Assembly (NCBI RefSeq): GCF_023100685.1
Contig: NZ_CP090064.1
Location: 2,170,001-2,234,000, forward strand
Direction: 5' to 3'
DNA length: 64,000 nucleotides
Source of the DNA: Proteus vulgaris
GTDB lineage: Bacteria; Pseudomonadota; Gammaproteobacteria; Enterobacterales; Enterobacteriaceae
Shown here: positions 27,534-35,675 of the stretch, piece after piece
Position numbering within the stretch: the first letter of the stretch is position 1
Layout of the letters: the number at the start of each line of letters is the position of its first letter
Position numbers and translations under genes: made by a program
The notes under the pieces: model-generated
The model's input: the letters and a program-made list of their open reading frames with translations, nothing else
Told to the model about the DNA's origin: nothing
The model's database searches: none

Positions 27534-28777
27534 TATATGCACCTTTTCTCATTGCAGATTATTTGTGGCCGAATATCTTCAAGCCTTGATTTAAGGCGAG
27601 CCTGAACTTGAGAAAGCACAGGCATTGCTGTTACGCCTTTTTGTTCTATAAATGCAGAGAGGAAAGCACTGGCAAATAATACACTCTCATGCATTGTGCC
27701 TCCTGCTGCTATCTTTGATGCAAATGCGCCATTAAACGCATCTGTTGCTGCCATCGTATCTACGCGTAACGATGGCATAGGTGGAATATGAAATGTGGCT
27801 CGACCATCAAAATAAACCACACCAAGCTCATCCATATAAATAATCACTTTCTTACTTTCGTCACCGGAAATAATATTGATCGCCTGCTTTGCATCATTAA
27901 TATCGTTTATTTCAAAGTCAGCCCAATGAGATGCTTGGTTCGCATTTAAAGTAATAAAATCAAGATACAAATAAAGTTGTTTTAGGTTTTCGTTATAAGG
28001 TGCAACATTTAGTATGATGATCTTATTAACCGACTTAGCAAATAAGGCGGCTTTAATATTGGCTTCTATATTAATTTCGCCTTGGAGCAATAACACATCG
28101 GCTTCACTGACATACGGCAATGAAATATCAATCTCTTGTTCAGAAAAAGTGTTATTTGCGCCTAGATAAGTTGCTGTAATATTGTTTTGTGTTTTGTCAG
28201 CTAAATAACTAATCGAACTGCCTGTTGGCTCGGTTTCTGTTTGAAAAATAGTGAAAGAATCAATGCCACTTTCTTGTAAATATTTATAAGCATATTTACT
28301 AAAATGATCTTCACCGACTTTTGTTATTAAATGGACTTTGGCATCAGAAAAACTTGCTGCCATCGCCTGATTTGTTCCTTTACCACCAGGACCTATCGAA
28401 TTGCTTTTTGAATTAACTAATTCACCAACTTTCGGAAAAGATTCGACATTGGCGATAATATCTACTACAAACGATCCTAAAACACAGACTTTACCTTCCG
28501 GTTTTCTATCTTTACGTTCTCTAACAATTAATAAGTCGTGCAATAAACATGAAATATCAAAACTATCACTGAATTTACTTATTTTTTTAATTTCTTGTTT
28601 CCCTAGTATGGCGCCACCATGACAACGTTTGATCAACCCTTCTCCTTCAAGGTATTTCAAATCGCTACGGATAGTCTCCAATGTGACACTGAATTTCTCC
28701 GCAAGCTGAGCCACTTTAACTTTCTTTTGTTCCCTGATGATGGTGTAAATTTCCTGCCGCCGTTCTTCTGAAAACAT
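27533..28777 (-). CDS. DeoR-type regulator fused to a PfkB-like domain with degenerate kinase motifs
   Basis: Two-domain protein of 414 aa. Residues 1-57 are a DeoR-family helix-turn-helix (VKVAQLAEKFSVTLETIRSDLKYLEGEGLIKRCHGGA); residues ~94-400 are a ribokinase/PfkB fold. The sugar-binding GGKGTNQA (131-138) is kept, but kinase motifs are altered: the anion-hole motif reads D340-T-M-A-A-T345-D346, with Thr for the Gly before the catalytic Asp; the NxxE Mg motif reads N278-A-N-Q281; and the ATP-site TLGxxG reads ELGVVYF. It is therefore likely to sense a sugar-like ligand rather than phosphorylate it. First gene of the operon, with a strong GGAGG ribosome-binding site; probable local regulator. 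Confidence 0.85.
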   Translation of the reverse strand: MFSEERRQEIYTIIREQKKVKVAQLAEKFSVTLETIRSDLKYLEGEGLIKRCHGGAILGKQEIKKISKFSDSFDISCLLHDLLIVRERKDRKPEGKVCVLGSFVVDIIANVESFPKVGELVNSKSNSIGPGGKGTNQAMAASFSDAKVHLITKVGEDHFSKYAYKYLQESGIDSFTIFQTETEPTGSSISYLADKTQNNITATYLGANNTFSEQEIDISLPYVSEADVLLLQGEINIEANIKAALFAKSVNKIIILNVAPYNENLKQLYLYLDFITLNANQASHWADFEINDINDAKQAINIISGDESKKVIIYMDELGVVYFDGRATFHIPPMPSLRVDTMAATDAFNGAFASKIAAGGTMHESVLFASAFLSAFIEQKGVTAMPVLSQVQARLKSRLEDIRPQIICNEKRCI

Positions 28778-29091
28778 ATAAAGTGCCTCCGTATCATTGA
28801 TAACGAGAATAAGGAGATCAGGTCTGTGATTCTGCGATGGTATTCAAAACAAAAAACCAAAAACAGAAGCAAAACCAAATCGAAGCAATTTAGATCACAT
28901 TTTTTTAACACAACATCAATTGGTATACGTTAAAAATGAGAGGTGAAACGAGTCGGATAATGAATGGTAATACAGAAAAGAGAGGTAGAATCAGCCGTTC
29001 AAAGACGGCCGATAAAATAACGAACTACATTAATACAAAAATGATTATTTTTAAATGTAAATATTACGTTAAATAAAATCACCTTTAGTAT
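28778..29091 (-). promoter_or_regulatory. Promoter region of the DeoR-PfkB/tct operon with candidate CRP site
   Basis: In this 314-base gap the stretch TAGATCACATTT (28891-28902) is a full match to one half of the CRP consensus; the other half (28881-28890) is weak. It lies about 110 bases before the operon start, plausible for catabolite control. A small hairpin GCCGT-TCAAAG-ACGGC (28994-29009) lacks a T-tract. No -10/-35 pair was clear enough to call. Confidence 0.4.
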
Positions 29092-29406
29092 TCAGTTTAA
29101 TAAGGCATTAAGAAGATAAAAACCAACCAAGGTCAGTAAAACCACTATTAATGTATTGCGTATTTTAAGCGCTAATCCTACACATAATAAAGTTCCCCAA
29201 AGATAAGGGTTATCTAAAATACCTTTAAATTCGCCTTTTTCTAACAGTACAATTGGCGCACAGATTGCGGTTAATAAACAGGGTGCAGAGTATCCTAAGG
29301 CTTGTCTGATCACTGGCGGTAATTTGACAGGTACTGCTGGTTCGAGAAAGAAATAACGCAGCATGAAAATGACCAGTGCCAAAATTAATAATAACGACCA
29401 TGTCAT
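29092..29406 (-). CDS. azlD: AzlD family branched-chain amino-acid exporter subunit
   Basis: Small four-span membrane protein (104 aa) that pairs with AzlC to export branched-chain amino acids. The visible AzlD pattern is LRYFFLEP near the first span, then VIRQALGYSAPCLLTAICAPIVL and LWGTLLCVGLALKIRNTLIVVLLTLVGFYLL. The frame is open upstream to 29517, but that extension is antisense-like and overlaps azlC; the ATG at 29406 overlaps the azlC stop in ATGA and gives the family length. Confidence 0.88.
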   Translation of the reverse strand: MTWSLLLILALVIFMLRYFFLEPAVPVKLPPVIRQALGYSAPCLLTAICAPIVLLEKGEFKGILDNPYLWGTLLCVGLALKIRNTLIVVLLTLVGFYLLNALLN

Positions 29407-30116
29407 TTTTGCTCTCCTCTTATTCTTGCAACACAAACCGCGATAAACATACCTGTTAGCCCACCAATAACGACACCACCCTCTATATTTAACCAACTGA
29501 AAACAATTGAAAGGCAAAATGAGACAATAACACCGACTAACGTACTAAATGTTTTTATTAACGGGATCACAATTGCCAATAACGTAGCAACAATAGAGAA
29601 ATCAAGATGATAACGTGATAAATCAGAAACTTGGCTTGCCATAATAATGCCAACAATACTGACCGCTACCCAGGCTAAATAAAAACATAATCCTGCACCG
29701 ATCATATAAGCAGGTGTTAGTTTCACTTTAGGTTGTGCTGATACTGCAAAAAGCTCATCCGTTAATAAAAAACCTATCGTAATGCGTTGATACCATTTTA
29801 AATGAGCAACATGAGGCCGTAAGGTTAAACCATATAAAAGGTGTTGGGCAGTAATAAAAAAGACAGAAACAATAATGGTTAGCATCCCTGCCCCAGAAAC
29901 AACTAACCCTAATGTTACTAATTGCGCCGCACCTGCAAAAACAATAGCAGACATTCCGACACTTTGTGCAAAGGTTAATCCTGCATCCACAGCCATTGAA
30001 CCTGCGAGTATTCCCCAAGGGATCACCGCAAGGCATAAAGGCAAAACATGTAAAGCGCCTAAACCAAAGGCACGCATAGTTTGCTTATCTTCAGTGTTAT
30101 TTTTGATTTTTTCCAT
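29403..30116 (-). CDS. azlC: AzlC family branched-chain amino-acid exporter, large subunit
   Basis: Membrane permease of 237 aa with about five to seven spans. The AzlC family segments are visible: LPLCLAVIPWGILAGSMAVDAGLTFAQSVGMSAIVFAGAAQLV (~25-67) and FFITAQHLLYGLTLRPHVAHL (~86-106). Together with AzlD it should export leucine, isoleucine, valine or analogues from the cytosol. The gene overlaps azlD by four bases. An AraC-family gene lies 98 bases upstream on the same strand and is the likely regulator. Confidence 0.9.
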   Translation of the reverse strand: MEKIKNNTEDKQTMRAFGLGALHVLPLCLAVIPWGILAGSMAVDAGLTFAQSVGMSAIVFAGAAQLVTLGLVVSGAGMLTIIVSVFFITAQHLLYGLTLRPHVAHLKWYQRITIGFLLTDELFAVSAQPKVKLTPAYMIGAGLCFYLAWVAVSIVGIIMASQVSDLSRYHLDFSIVATLLAIVIPLIKTFSTLVGVIVSFCLSIVFSWLNIEGGVVIGGLTGMFIAVCVARIRGEQK

Positions 30117-30151
30117 TTATCTGTCTTCACGTCTAATACATTAATTCTATA

Positions 30152-30170
30152 GAGAATGATTATCAGTCAG
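30152..30170. promoter_or_regulatory. Weak Fur-box-like site upstream of azlC
   Basis: GAGAATGATTATCAGTCAG matches about 13 of 19 positions of the Fur consensus, including 12 of 13 in the first part. It sits between the AraC-family gene and azlC next to a TATAGAAT-like -10. A borderline match found by eye. Confidence 0.25.
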
Positions 30171-30214
30171 TAAAGATAAATGGGATTGTATAAAATTGCT
30201 CTTTTAATTTTTTA

Positions 30215-31066
30215 TTACAACAAGGGGGATTTTAAAGAGGAAGATAATCGAAGCCCTTTTAAATAGTTTCCCGGTGTAACACCAATAGCGTTTTTAAAAT
30301 GACGATGGAAATGGCTTTGATCTGAAAAACCACAACGTTGTGTTACATCAGTAAGTGTATGACCTAAAGAGAGTAACTGCCTTGCTTTACGAATTCTGGC
30401 TTGAATAAGCCAAGCATGAGGGGTCATACCTATTTCTTTTTTAAACTGACGTAAAAAGTGCCATGGACTTAAATTCACCATTTCAGCTAACGTGTTGAGT
30501 GAAAACTCATTTTCAGGTGTGTCATTCATTAATTCACTCACCCACTGTAACCGTTGCCCTATAGCACTTAATGGTTTTTCTTGGGTTCTTGTTTTGCTAT
30601 AACGCAAAATCAACATTGCCATTGTTGAAAGCAATAGCGATTCTTTTAAAAGATAATTATTAGGTTGTTCCAGTAATGAAAAAAGTAATAAAAGTTGCTG
30701 ACTTAAACCAGGATCGTGAATAACAGCATCAGGAAACCAAGGCGTGGCACCCTGCTCTTGTTGTAGATCACGCGTTAATGTTTGCAGATATTCTGGTGTG
30801 GGATAAATAGCTTGATAAGCCCAACCAGATTCAACTGCAGAGGAGCCGGTATGAACTTCATCTGCATTAACAATAATGATGTCTCCTTTAGGAGCGATAT
30901 GTTCGCTTCCTGTGCGATAAAACTGCTGTGCGCCATCATCAATTACACCAATACAGAAGCCTTCATGGGTATGGCGAGAGAAAGTTTGGTGTAAATATTC
31001 AGCTTGCAGATAAGCAAGGCTATTCAGCTCAGGAAGGTGGATAAGTTTAGCCTGCTCTTGGCGCAT
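30215..31066 (-). CDS. AraC family transcriptional regulator
   Basis: Regulator of 283 aa with an N-terminal cupin-type effector domain (FSRHTHEGFCIGVIDDGAQQFYRTGSEHIAPKGDIIIVNADEVHTG, ~29-75) and a C-terminal double helix-turn-helix (~180-275: FSLNTLAEMVNLSPWHFLRQFKKEIGMTPHAWLIQARIRKARQLL, then DVTQRCGFSDQSHFHRHFKNAIGVTPGNY). This layout is shared by AraC regulators found beside azlCD or LysE-type exporters. It lies just upstream of azlCD on the same strand and may be co-transcribed; activation of azlCD in response to an amino acid is the simplest inference. Confidence 0.88.
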   Translation of the reverse strand: MRQEQAKLIHLPELNSLAYLQAEYLHQTFSRHTHEGFCIGVIDDGAQQFYRTGSEHIAPKGDIIIVNADEVHTGSSAVESGWAYQAIYPTPEYLQTLTRDLQQEQGATPWFPDAVIHDPGLSQQLLLLFSLLEQPNNYLLKESLLLSTMAMLILRYSKTRTQEKPLSAIGQRLQWVSELMNDTPENEFSLNTLAEMVNLSPWHFLRQFKKEIGMTPHAWLIQARIRKARQLLSLGHTLTDVTQRCGFSDQSHFHRHFKNAIGVTPGNYLKGLRLSSSLKSPLL

Positions 31067-31148
31067 TGAATATAGACTCCATCAACAGTAAAAATCATCA
31101 GCTTGTATCATAAACACTATACTGGTGATTGCATAAAATTGCTCAGTC

Positions 31149-32180
31149 TTACTCATGTCGTTGATGAATTTTTGCTGGAACAAAAATTTGATGAATTTCT
31201 AAGTTTGTCTGGTTTATTAATCCCATGACCAGTCGGAAACAGTGTGATGCTAATTCAGGATTATTTTGTGCAATAGTATCTATTGGTATTGATAATGAAT
31301 CATACAAATAGTGATCATCAAAACCGGCTAAATAGACTTCATTTTGCATAATTTTATTTTGACTTAGATAGCGCAACACGCCATCCAATAAGCCACAAGC
31401 AGAAGTAAAAACAAACTTAGGCGATCGTCCTAACGATGCACACAAAGAGCCAAACATTTCATAACCTGAACTTGGGTGATAATGCCCATGTATGATCCAC
31501 TCTGATTTTAGATTGATTTGTGCTTGTGAAAGCCCTTGGGTGAAACCTAAAAGACGATCTTTAGTTGGTGAAAGCGTTGATTGCCCACCAAGGAAATAAA
31601 ACTCATCAATACCTTTTGTCGAAGCAATTTCTGCAATAATTTGTTGTGTTGCCGTTATTGAATCGGTGACAACAAAAGGTAATGTTGTTCCTTCAAAATA
31701 CCGGTCAAATAACACAACAGGTATTTGTTTACTTAAACGTTGATATTCAAAATCACTTTGTAAACAAGAAGCCACAATCAAACCATCTATTTGACGTGAT
31801 AATAGATGTTCTATTGCCAGCGTTTCTTGAGCCGCATTTTCATCAGTACAAGAAATAAGTAATTGAATACCTGCTTCTCTGCATAATATTTCTAGTTCAT
31901 ACGCCACAGAAGCAAAACCATAGTTAGTAATATCAGGAATAACCAACCCTAATGCATAACTACGATTATCACGTAAAGAGCGAGCATGAATATTAGGCTG
32001 ATACTGATATTGTTCAGCAATAGCCGTAATACGTGCGATAGTATCATCAGATACACGCATCTCTTTACCACGGCCATTTAATACTAAACTTGCCGTTGTT
32101 TTTGAAACGCTCGCTAATTTTGCAATATCGGTGATCGTGATACGTTTTTGTTTTTTCACTATTATTCTACTTAATGTCAC
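31149..32180 (-). CDS. scrR: Sucrose operon repressor ScrR (LacI family)
   Basis: LacI-type repressor of the scr regulon; the ligand of known ScrR proteins is fructose or fructose-1-phosphate. It matches Klebsiella ScrR closely as I recall it: ITDIAKLASVSKTTASLVLNGRGKEMRV (helix-turn-helix), IHARSLRDNRS, CREAGIQLLISCTDENAAQE, and the C-terminal FDDHYLYDSLSI. The start is uncertain: the longest frame begins with GTG at 32180 (343 aa), but a GTG at 32159 gives MKKQKRITITDI, matching the Klebsiella start; neither has a strong ribosome-binding site. It follows scrB by 42 bases that contain a candidate ScrR operator. Confidence 0.93.
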   Translation of the reverse strand: MTLSRIIVKKQKRITITDIAKLASVSKTTASLVLNGRGKEMRVSDDTIARITAIAEQYQYQPNIHARSLRDNRSYALGLVIPDITNYGFASVAYELEILCREAGIQLLISCTDENAAQETLAIEHLLSRQIDGLIVASCLQSDFEYQRLSKQIPVVLFDRYFEGTTLPFVVTDSITATQQIIAEIASTKGIDEFYFLGGQSTLSPTKDRLLGFTQGLSQAQINLKSEWIIHGHYHPSSGYEMFGSLCASLGRSPKFVFTSACGLLDGVLRYLSQNKIMQNEVYLAGFDDHYLYDSLSIPIDTIAQNNPELASHCFRLVMGLINQTNLEIHQIFVPAKIHQRHE

Positions 32181-32191
32181 ATTCGCTAAAC

Positions 32192-32205
32192 TTAAACTGT
32201 TTTAT
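32192..32205. promoter_or_regulatory. Candidate ScrR operator upstream of scrR
   Basis: TTAAACTGTTTTAT matches the reverse complement of the scrA-proximal site (CTAAACCGTTTTAG) at 11 of 14 positions, sharing the TAAAC-x-GTTTTA core. It lies in the short scrB-scrR gap just before the scrR start, as expected for autorepression. Confidence 0.55.
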
Positions 32206-32222
32206 TGTTTATATAATTGGAT

Positions 32223-33629
32223 CTAACTGAGTAATGCATTCTTTAATGGCCAAGTTGTGAGGTTTATTGTGTCTTTTCCCAAGAAACAAATAGTCTGTTT
32301 TTCTAAAGGGAAAAAACGGCTACTCATCACACCGGCTCCGCCATTAAAGAAAATCTCTACACTGGAGCTATCACATAATATTTGAAGATGTTTTATATCA
32401 CCAGACCAGAAACGTGATTGCCACTCCCCATTTTTAACACTACGGCGTTTTAACTCGGCTTGATCATCTTCAATGAATAAAGCAAGAGTATCAGAAAAAT
32501 AAATAGTAAGAGAGCCAAATAGCTCTACTTCAAATTCAAACGAAAATCCGCTGATATCTGGCGCATCATCAGCAATACCCTGCCAATATGCTGGCTTTTG
32601 TCTTAATTGCTGTAACTCTTTTACGGGTTGTTGATAAAGCTTCCCTTCTTTTATGTGTAATTCGCGAGGGCAAGTCATTTGGTGAATCCAGCCATTAGCA
32701 ATAGTCGGTTGATACATCTCTTCACCATCAGGAACTCCCATCCAACCAAATAATAAACGTCTGCCATTCGCTAATGTTGTTTGAGGTGCGTAAAACTCAA
32801 AACCTGCATCTAGTTCGACTAAATCACCATGCTGAAATTGCAATGTTGAATAATCAAAATCCCCGATTAAATAGGCACTAGAATGCGAATTTAAAAATCG
32901 TTGTTGTTCTCTTTTTATCCCTTGGGGACATGTTAATAAAATAAAGCGATCATCTAGTTCAAAGAGATCTGGGCATTCCCACATATAACCCGCATCAGCT
33001 AACCCGCCTAAATAACTTCCCGCTAACTCGCCGACTAATTGCCATTGATATAAGTGAGATGCACGATAGAGTAAAACTTTACCCTGTTTATCTAAGTTCT
33101 GTGCGCCTAATACCATGTACCAGACATCATTATATTGCCAAATCTTCGGATCACGGACATGACCACTATAGCCTTCAGGAAGCCCTAATACAGGCCCTAA
33201 CTTATCAAAACCTCCCTGTTGATTTTCAACGGCTAAACATTGCCATGCTGTACGTGAGCCATCCTCAAATTTGACATTACCGGTATAGCAAAGAGTTAAT
33301 TTCCCTTGGTAGATCGCGGCACTACCAGAATAACAGCCATCTTTGTCATAAAATTCATCAGGTAGTAAAGCAATAGGTTGATGCTGCCAAGTAATCAAAT
33401 CCTTTGAGCGCCAATGACCCCAACATTTATGTTTATGCTCACAAGACAAAGGGTTCCATTGATAAAACAGATGATAATATTCACCATCAAAACAAAATCC
33501 ATTGGGATCATTTAATAACCCAGTTACTGGCGCTAAATGCCAATGTGGATAATATTTATCTTTTATGGCTTTAGCGCTATTACGCATGACCGATTGTAAA
33601 ATCGCAGATAACCCTTCGTTTGTGTTCAT
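32223..33629 (-). CDS. scrB: Sucrose-6-phosphate hydrolase ScrB
   Basis: GH32 beta-fructofuranosidase of 468 aa cleaving imported sucrose-6-phosphate to glucose-6-phosphate and fructose. The five-bladed propeller motifs are present: GLLNDPNG with nucleophile D41, FYQWNP, the RDPKIW block around 164, and MWECPDLF with the acid/base glutamate. A C-terminal beta-sandwich (~345-468) follows. It starts immediately after the scrA stop (TAA-ATG), so translation is probably coupled. Confidence 0.95.
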   Translation of the reverse strand: MNTNEGLSAILQSVMRNSAKAIKDKYYPHWHLAPVTGLLNDPNGFCFDGEYYHLFYQWNPLSCEHKHKCWGHWRSKDLITWQHQPIALLPDEFYDKDGCYSGSAAIYQGKLTLCYTGNVKFEDGSRTAWQCLAVENQQGGFDKLGPVLGLPEGYSGHVRDPKIWQYNDVWYMVLGAQNLDKQGKVLLYRASHLYQWQLVGELAGSYLGGLADAGYMWECPDLFELDDRFILLTCPQGIKREQQRFLNSHSSAYLIGDFDYSTLQFQHGDLVELDAGFEFYAPQTTLANGRRLLFGWMGVPDGEEMYQPTIANGWIHQMTCPRELHIKEGKLYQQPVKELQQLRQKPAYWQGIADDAPDISGFSFEFEVELFGSLTIYFSDTLALFIEDDQAELKRRSVKNGEWQSRFWSGDIKHLQILCDSSSVEIFFNGGAGVMSSRFFPLEKQTICFLGKDTINLTTWPLKNALLS

Positions 33630-35000
33630 TTATGCAGACTCCACTTTGTATTTCAGCAAAAGAGAGATAACAAACGCAGTCACAAAGGCAATCACAAGGC
33701 CAATAATATAGTTCATAATTGAACCTGCTTGCACGATTGCAATACCCGGAATAGCAGTCAACCCTACGGCTGTCATATAAACATGCGAGCCTACAACCCA
33801 AGCACCGCCAGCTGCACCACCAATTAACGCAGCAATAAAAGGTTTTCCATAACGTAAATTAATCCCGAAAATTGCCGCTTCAGTGATACCTAACATAGCG
33901 GAAAAACCAGATGGGATTGTGATTGCTTTAATTTTTGCATCATTAGTTTTAAACCAAACGGCTATACAAGCACCACCTTGAGCAATATTCGCCATTGCCC
34001 AAATCGGCAATAAAAAGTTAACCCCAATATTAGGGTTACCTAATAAACCCGCTTCAACCGCATGAAAACTGTGGTGAATACCCGTAATAACAATCACAGA
34101 ATAAAGGCCACCAAAGATCAGCCCTGCTATCCAGCCTGCTTGTGTGATCAAGGTACTTAATAGTAATGAAATACCATCACCTAAAAGGCGACCAACAGGC
34201 CCTATGACTAATAACGCCACAAAGCCCGAAATAATAACGGTTAAAAATGGCGTGATAATTAAATCGAGAGCATTAGGAACAACTTTACGTAATTGTTTTT
34301 CCAAGACACTCATAAACCAAACGGCAAGCAAGACTGGAAAAACAGTACCTTGATAACCAATCATTGCCACCTCTAACCCAAAGAAGTTCATGGTGTTAAA
34401 ACCAGCGGCAACGCCCCATGCGTTAGTTAATGCAGGATGCGTTAAAATTCCACCTAATGTAGCGCCAAGATAAGGATTTCCGCCAAACTCTTTTGCCGCA
34501 GTAAAACCAATCAAAATAGGCAAAATAATAAATGCCGCAGAGCTACACATATCTAACATGATATAGAGTGCATTATCAGGGCTCACCCACTGGTTAGTTT
34601 TCATTAACCCAAGTAACCCCATTAATAAACCCGATGCCACAATGGCAGGGATAATAGGTACAAAAATATTAGAAAGCAGTCTAGCTATTCGCTGAAATGG
34701 GTTAAGCTTTTTGGCTGCAATATTTGCCGCTTCAGATTTACTTGATTCACCAATACCCGCCGCAGCAATAAAGGCAGCATGCACTTTATTAACTAAGCCA
34801 GTACCAAAAATTACCTGAATTTGCCCCGCATTACTAAAACACCCTTTTACACCTTCTAATTTATTGATTGCCTCTTTATCAGCTTTAGTGTCATCGACTA
34901 ATACAAGTCTTAAACGAGTAGCACAATGCGCCGCACTGGCAATGTTTTCAGCACCTCCCAATAAAGGTACTAGTTGGCGAGCAATATTCTCAATATTCAT
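33630..35000 (-). CDS. scrA: PTS system sucrose-specific EIIBC component ScrA
   Basis: Inner-membrane sucrose permease that phosphorylates sucrose on entry. The EIIB domain is at the N-terminus with phospho-cysteine C26 (ENIASAAHCATRLRLVLVDD); EIIC spans ~105-456. There is no EIIA domain, so it should use the cell's glucose EIIA (Crr), as known for ScrA. The frame opens at 35054, but the ATG at 35000, five bases after GAGG, gives MNIENIARQL, matching enteric ScrA starts, and 456 aa. First gene of scrAB; ScrR and CRP-like sites lie upstream. Confidence 0.94.
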   Translation of the reverse strand: MNIENIARQLVPLLGGAENIASAAHCATRLRLVLVDDTKADKEAINKLEGVKGCFSNAGQIQVIFGTGLVNKVHAAFIAAAGIGESSKSEAANIAAKKLNPFQRIARLLSNIFVPIIPAIVASGLLMGLLGLMKTNQWVSPDNALYIMLDMCSSAAFIILPILIGFTAAKEFGGNPYLGATLGGILTHPALTNAWGVAAGFNTMNFFGLEVAMIGYQGTVFPVLLAVWFMSVLEKQLRKVVPNALDLIITPFLTVIISGFVALLVIGPVGRLLGDGISLLLSTLITQAGWIAGLIFGGLYSVIVITGIHHSFHAVEAGLLGNPNIGVNFLLPIWAMANIAQGGACIAVWFKTNDAKIKAITIPSGFSAMLGITEAAIFGINLRYGKPFIAALIGGAAGGAWVVGSHVYMTAVGLTAIPGIAIVQAGSIMNYIIGLVIAFVTAFVISLLLKYKVESA

Positions 35001-35059
35001 CATAGCCTCGGTAAGTCTTACTTCGTTTATAAACCAATCATTAATAGCAGCCATAAAAA

Positions 35060-35073
35060 CTAAAACGGTTTAG
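35060..35073. promoter_or_regulatory. Candidate ScrR operator upstream of scrA
   Basis: CTAAAACGGTTTAG is a near-perfect palindrome with the CG centre typical of LacI-family operators, 60 bases before the scrA start. Its reverse complement matches the site before scrR (32192-32205). Confidence 0.6.
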
Positions 35074-35505
35074 CTAATAACCTGATTAAATAAAAACCTA
35101 TCTCGAATGGCAATAAATATACGAATAAAAGCGCTTTATTTGTGATCTAAACGACAAAAAAGACACATAGACAGTCTTAATTAGATAATAAAAAGGAAAT
35201 TAAAATAACCTAATAGCTAAACAAATTATTTTTTATTTAGCTAAACAAATTAATATAATGTTAAATAATTTTATTTGAGAAAAAAATATTCCATTCATTA
35301 ATTTTATTGGCAAATTATCCAGTCAAATCTGATAGATAGTGCATTATTATTTCGTCTATTCTCTGTTATCAGTAACATTATAATACTTTATTAATCGTTA
35401 TATATTTTATTATATAACACTGTCAATCATTTGATTAAATTTAACTAATACAAAAACTTAAGTTAACCTCAAAAACTGGTAACGCTTGTAATAAATCACT
35501 TTTCT

Positions 35506-35519
35506 TTGATGTAAAGCAA
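35506..35519 (+). promoter_or_regulatory. Candidate FNR site upstream of dmsA
   Basis: TTGAT-GTAA-AGCAA matches the FNR consensus TTGAT-N4-ATCAA at 9 of 10 fixed positions and lies about 157 bases before dmsA. E. coli dmsABC is activated by FNR under anaerobiosis, so the position and match make sense. Confidence 0.6.
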
Positions 35520-35675
35520 CTACAACTTTTAGAAAATACGTAATATCCACATTAACAGTTGGGTTTTATTACCTACGTTAAAGTGCTTATTTTTTAACAA
35601 CAATAACAATAATTATTTCTATAAGCTTGTTGGCTTCTTTTTTCTTAAAAATATAAATAATCAAGTGAGTAATGT

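Larger units (their letters stand above)
35001..35675. promoter_or_regulatory. Divergent scrA/dmsA control region with CRP-like and LacI-like sites
   Basis: This ~675-base gap holds both promoters. On the scr side, besides the ScrR site, there is a half-good CRP site (TTTGTGATCTA with a weak second half, 35139-35160) and a palindrome centred on AAAGCGCTTT (35127-35138). On the dms side lies the FNR-like site. The middle part (about 35160-35500) is AT-rich and shows nothing I can name. Confidence 0.45.

Noticed and set aside
28994..29009. GCCGT/ACGGC hairpin as a terminator
   Set aside because: Short stem and no T-tract on either strand; mentioned only in the intergenic entry.
29407..29517. 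N-terminal extension of azlD
   Set aside because: It reads antisense-like codons inside azlC; the ATG overlapping the azlC stop gives the family length.
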